NCBI RefSeq assembly: GCF_000701345.1
Contig: NZ_JNIJ01000011.1
Span: 124,001 to 188,000, forward strand
Direction of reading: 5' to 3'
DNA from: Bradyrhizobium sp. URHD0069
GTDB taxonomy: Bacteria > Pseudomonadota > Alphaproteobacteria > Rhizobiales > Xanthobacteraceae
DNA length: 64,000 bases
A model generated the notes under the pieces. That model ran no database searches. It was not told the DNA's origin and saw only the letters and a list, made by a program, of their open reading frames with translations. Made by a program: the position numbers and the translations under genes. Positions 61,292 through 64,000 of this stretch are shown one piece after another. Within the stretch, counting starts at the first letter, position 1. Each line of letters opens with the position of its first letter.

Positions 61292-61329
61292 GGACTGTTA
61301 CAGCTTGTAGCGGATGTCGATAAGTCTAA

Positions 61330-61692
61330 TCATATTAGGCCGCTTTCGGCGGCCCCTTCTTTTTCGAAAGTCGGCGGGGCAGCTACGATCCCCTTAAGTA
61401 CCGCTAGAGTGTCGATAAGTTCATCTGCAGCCTTTGAAAATTCATCAGGCGGTGAATCCGCCATTGCCACCCAAACGGATTTGTAGTGATCGGCATCGAC
61501 CCAAATATGAAGTGCCCATGTGAATTGCGCGCCGAGATAAATATCTTCCTTAAGCCTACACCTTAAGAACGGGATAAACCCCATTGCGGCGTCGGTGCCA
61601 GCAAATTGGTCTTCTGGTGATTTCGCCGACTTAAGTTGCTCTATCATGAAGTCCAGCGAATCTAGCAGCCAAGGTCGCAGATCGCACAACAT
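61330..61692 (-). CDS. Hypothetical protein, helical
   Basis: The 120-residue protein (MLCDLRPWLLDSLDFMIEQLKSAKSPEDQFAGTDAAMGF...) reads as a compact helical protein with conserved-looking Trp residues (YLGAQFTWALHIWVDADHYKSVWVAM). It is 38 nt upstream of 60926-61291 on the same strand, so the two may form an operon in an accessory region. No family is recognised. Confidence 0.6.
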   Translation of the reverse strand: MLCDLRPWLLDSLDFMIEQLKSAKSPEDQFAGTDAAMGFIPFLRCRLKEDIYLGAQFTWALHIWVDADHYKSVWVAMADSPPDEFSKAADELIDTLAVLKGIVAAPPTFEKEGAAESGLI

Positions 61693-61760
61693 CAGACTGT
61701 CAATTCTTTATCTTTGTAAATCAGTGTAAAGCTGGTTTCGAGAAGCTGAAGCCATCTCAG

Positions 61761-61874
61761 CTATTTCTGCGCCATTTGAGAAGTATGAGGTAGGTCCGGG
61801 AATTGATTGCCCCCGAAAACTGAACCGGCATAAGCGCACGTCGCGACGACGACGACCCTAACGATGATGGACAT
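61761..61874 (-). CDS. 37-aa exported-like miniprotein
   Basis: A 37-residue frame (MSIIVRVVVVATCAYAGSVFGGNQFPDLPHTSQ...) with AGAGGCAG upstream of the ATG. The first 18 residues look like a signal peptide or membrane anchor with a lipobox-like ATCAY. Function is unknown. The rest of 61693-62075 shows nothing else I can support. Confidence 0.45.
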   Translation of the reverse strand: MSIIVRVVVVATCAYAGSVFGGNQFPDLPHTSQMAQK

Positions 61875-62075
61875 TTTGCTGCCTCTTGCTTGTTGGAGAC
61901 AGCCTAACAAGGATTCGTTTCAGGCCACTTAGGAAAAGTGGTTTTCAGGCCGTTCAAAGGCTTGGTAAACAGTTTGTTTGCGTCAATCACGCGATTGAAC
62001 GGCATAAGTATCGGAATGCTGCGAATGATTGCCACCGATGATATACCATGTTGGTCCACAACATGAGGTCACGCC

Positions 62076-62213
62076 ATGACACCAGAGGAAGCTCTACGAA
62101 ATATTCTAAGTCTCGTAGATGGATCGGACGAAATGGAAGACGTTCACGCTCTGCAGATACTTTTGCAGACCGTCAAGACGTTAGCTGAGAAGGGCTTGGG
62201 GCGCTCGGAGTAG
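62076..62213 (+). CDS. 45-aa hypothetical miniprotein
   Basis: A 45-residue acidic protein (MTPEEALRNILSLVDGSDEM...) with a TGAGGT site upstream and one amphipathic helix. It is too short for a confident fold. I recall short helical proteins like this in rhizobial accessory DNA. Function is unknown. Confidence 0.45.
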   Translation: MTPEEALRNILSLVDGSDEMEDVHALQILLQTVKTLAEKGLGRSE

Positions 62214-62323
62214 CTCCCAGAACGAAGAAGGTGCCGCACTGCTATTCCTCGCTGCCGGACCACATTTGAAGATCGTGTCGAGCGGGTTGATCTCGCAGAT
62301 TTCGATGTCTCCGTGCCCAACCA

Positions 62324-62527
62324 CTAAGCCAACTTAGTCGGCTTAGGCGGATGCGCCGTCCGTGGATGACGGTCATGAAGGAATACCGCTAACCTGTTTC
62401 GAATTGTAGGATCGGCAGGAACCGCTGTCTCGAACAGTAGTTCTTGAACATCTCGGGGCAGGTCGGGCCAAAGCTTAAGGGCTGCATGACCTAACAAGCG
62501 TTCAAACTCACTGGCAGTGTCGTTCAT
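62324..62527 (-). CDS. Small hypothetical protein
   Basis: The 67-residue helical protein (MNDTASEFERLLGHAALKLWPDLPRDVQELLFETAVPADPTIRNRLAVFLHDRHPRT) begins at the ATG 62525-62527, with GAAGGGCG upstream, and is preferred to the longer frame to 62566. This fold of an amphipathic helix pair occurs in many short alphaproteobacterial proteins. Function is unknown. Confidence 0.6.
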   Translation of the reverse strand: MNDTASEFERLLGHAALKLWPDLPRDVQELLFETAVPADPTIRNRLAVFLHDRHPRTAHPPKPTKLA

Positions 62528-62763
62528 ATCACGCCCTTCAGCGCGCGGTGCGGTGCCAAGATTCAATTCGTCTTCGATGGCGCGACTTGGGCATCCGAAG
62601 ATTATCAGTCAAACCGACAGCCCTGCATCAATGCCCCGCGTCGATTGTTGAAATTAAGGCACTCATCGCGGTTAATGCGGCTACATCGGAACATACTTGC
62701 CTTCGGAGTGTTGGTTTCAGGAGGAACCGGTGACCACCTGATTCCAATCTCATGGAGAAGATC

Positions 62764-63096
62764 ATGAAAAAGACAATTCTGTTTGTCGCCGCTGGTGTCA
62801 TGTTTGCGACGGGCGCATCGGCAGCGCCGCTTCTCAATCAGGGAAGCGCAATCTCACAACCGACTACCTTGGAAAACGTCCGACTGGTGTGCAGAGAAGA
62901 TGGCCGTTGTTATCGGAGTGGTGGGCGACGCTACGTTGAACGACGGTACTCCGGCGACTCTTCGTATGCTGGCCAACGCCGTACATATGTGGAACCCGGC
63001 TATGGCTACAGCGATCCGGGCTACTACAGCAGCGGTCCCGGTTATTACGATGGCGGCCCCAGCATCGGATTTAGCTTCGTGTCAGGCCGCTGGTAA
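62764..63096 (+). CDS. Small exported Tyr/Gly-rich protein
   Basis: The 110-residue protein has a signal peptide (MKKTILFVAAGVMFATGASA), one disulfide-capable CREDGRC pair and a Tyr/Gly/Arg-rich, repeat-like tail (SGGRRYVERRYSGDSSYAG...GYGYSDPGYYSSGPGYYDGG). These low-complexity tails suggest surface or envelope association. GGAGAAG lies before the ATG at 62764. A strong terminator follows. Confidence 0.75.
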   Translation: MKKTILFVAAGVMFATGASAAPLLNQGSAISQPTTLENVRLVCREDGRCYRSGGRRYVERRYSGDSSYAGQRRTYVEPGYGYSDPGYYSSGPGYYDGGPSIGFSFVSGRW

Positions 63097-63118
63097 ACAA
63101 AAAGGAATACGACTTCCG

Positions 63119-63146
63119 AAAGGCCCGGCGCAAGTCGGGCCTTTTT
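63119..63146 (+). terminator. Rho-independent terminator
   Basis: AAAGGCCCG (63119-63127) pairs with CGGGCCTTT (63136-63144) over an 8-nt loop, ending in TTTTT. It terminates the 62764-63096 gene. Confidence 0.8.
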
Positions 63147-63254
63147 GGGGTCGGTCTTAGCGGCAGCATTTCGGAGCGAATTAGAAGCGGTGGGCAAGGA
63201 CCGTTCGCTATTACGTATGCCAATCCAGCCCAATTTTGCTTCCCAAATACAAAC

Positions 63255-63371
63255 CCCTGCCGGTTTGAGCCGACAGGGGTAGCCGTCGAACTTGATTTCG
63301 CGAAGCCACTGCTCACCCTTGGGAGCTTTAGACCGAAGAGTAGCAAGTTGAGGCTTGATGAATCCCGGCAT
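63255..63371 (-). pseudogene. ATP-dependent DNA ligase N-terminal remnant
   Basis: The frame from ATG 63371 reads MPGFIKPQLATLRSKAPKGE-QWLREIKFDGYP, the start of the ligase domain with motif I (EIKFDGY, the AMP-binding Lys). It then degenerates. LigD-type ligases are several hundred residues long, so almost all is missing. An overlapping GTG frame at 63472 with AAGGAGAG (MDKLELGLWGLSLS...) might be a short gene that reads through the same region. Confidence 0.55.
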
Positions 63372-63372
63372 C

Positions 63373-63719
63373 TCCGAAGGCTTTGCACCTTCGATCGCAG
63401 CTCAACCGCGATGGCTGTCGTTCCTTGAGCGCTTAGGCTCAAGCCCCACAGACCAAGTTCGAGTTTATCCACGGCACAGCTCTCCTTAAAGAAAGGTTCA
63501 GAGCTGTTTTTCCGGGGGACTTAGATTCATCGCCGGTTTTGAGAGCGGCGTAAAGAGCAAAGTCTCTCCACGTAACCGCGTGACATCATTGGCCTATTCA
63601 TACACTATTCAAGCCTGCCGCATCGGTGCGGCGAGTTTACGGAGAATAGCACAGACCTACCCGGAAAGCCTTCAGAATCCACTTCAGCCATGCCGCCCGC
63701 TTGGGGACTCATCCGTACC
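63373..63719. other. Gap with no supported feature
   Basis: Apart from the doubtful GTG-started frame at 63472 I see nothing certain here: no tRNA, no clear repeat, no terminator. Confidence 0.3.
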
Positions 63720-64000
63720 TCAGAATATCGGCTTGCTTATCGGACGGCATATTCCCGTACGGCGATACTTCATCCCACCCGTTTTCTTGCCTGAGGCGTT
63801 CCTGCCGGTGAAGGATGTTGTTTGCATGAAGAAGTTGTACTCGCCTGTCTCCCTGGAAATATAAGCCTTCACGTCCCGATGTTCGCTACCAGCATCGATG
63901 GTGCTCGGATAGATCGCCGTGCCGGTACAGGCGATAGTGCCACTCTTTAGTTCGCAGCCGTTGGTGGTCAAAAATATCGAGTCGATGTCCGAAAGTTCTC
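63720..64000 (-). CDS. Partial hypothetical protein, C-terminus
   Basis: The minus-strand frame is open from 63720 to the window edge (no start codon needed inside): ELSDIDSIFLTTNGCELKSG-TIACTGTAIYPSTIDAGSEHRDVKAYISRETGEYNFFM... It ends in a basic tail (KKTGGMKYRRTGICRPISKPIF). The two cysteines (C16, C25) could form a disulfide, suggesting an exported protein. The 5' end lies beyond 64000. No family is recognised. Confidence 0.55.
   Translation of the reverse strand, partial: ELSDIDSIFLTTNGCELKSGTIACTGTAIYPSTIDAGSEHRDVKAYISRETGEYNFFMQTTSFTGRNASGKKTGGMKYRRTGICRPISKPIF

Noticed and set aside
63071..63472. GTG-started minus frame (MDKLELGLWGLSLS...) with a good AAGGAGAG site.
   Set aside because: Could be a real small gene, but it overlaps the ligase remnant in another frame and lacks recognisable content; kept as a doubt, not listed as a gene.
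1..64000. CRISPR arrays, rRNA operons and riboswitches.
   Set aside because: I looked for regularly spaced short repeats, rRNA signatures and known riboswitch boxes and found none.

Overview
The window looks like chromosome of an alphaproteobacterium of the Bradyrhizobium/Rhodopseudomonas group. The grounds are high GC, many short lineage-type stress ORFs, GGAAC-N16-CGTT promoters typical of the alphaproteobacterial general stress sigma factor EcfG, and a methanol/formaldehyde gene set in the arrangement seen in that group. The assignment rests on recognised protein families, not on a database search.

Layout. 0-4.6 kb: small stress-type proteins, a 16-cysteine copper-storage-like protein and a metallo-beta-lactamase-fold protein, several behind EcfG-type promoters, one of them a symmetric bidirectional site. 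5-8.7 kb: a partly decayed CoA-thioester operon (CitE-like lyase, MaoC hydratase, crotonase and CoA-transferase remnants) and an FAD dehydrogenase. 8.8-30 kb: a lanthanide-dependent methylotrophy island. It holds a divergent NarX/NarL-type two-component pair, the glutathione-dependent formaldehyde pathway (frmA-gfa-fghA), a lut-type ABC system with beta-propeller and exported partner, xoxF-xoxG-xoxJ, a second ABC importer, a frameshifted pentapeptide-repeat protein, an outer-membrane barrel, an orphan pqqA and a lanmodulin homologue. Three decayed genes (DUF3280, quinoprotein-relay metallohydrolase, TonB-receptor tail) lie inside or beside it. 30-38 kb: small hypotheticals, a GH79-like glycosidase and a large MscS-type channel. 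38-42.6 kb: an insertion-sequence transposase abutting a truncated, frameshifted SGNH/VCBS/RTX secreted protein, then the first of three copies of a dispersed repeat and an IS1182-like remnant. 42.6-50.5 kb: a minus-strand acyl-CoA-type operon (CoA ligase, periplasmic binding protein, Lrp regulator, SDR, quinone oxidoreductase, thioesterase, racemase) and a divergent VOC protein. 50.7-60.2 kb: formamidase/acetamidase, patatin, 3-hydroxybutyrate dehydrogenase, LysR, peroxiredoxin, DUF302, cupin and MFS genes. 60.3-64 kb: a third repeat copy and short accessory hypotheticals with remnants.

How the genes work together (inference from families). XoxF oxidises methanol to formaldehyde in the periplasm using PQQ and a lanthanide. 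XoxG takes the electrons and XoxJ assists. The lut-type ABC system and lanmodulin handle lanthanide uptake and binding. FrmA, Gfa and FghA oxidise formaldehyde to formate in the cytoplasm through glutathione adducts. The adjacent two-component system, and a 16-bp-spaced array of TGAATC sites upstream of frmA, are candidates for control of this pathway. No formate dehydrogenase and no pqqBCDE were seen in the window, so those must lie elsewhere.
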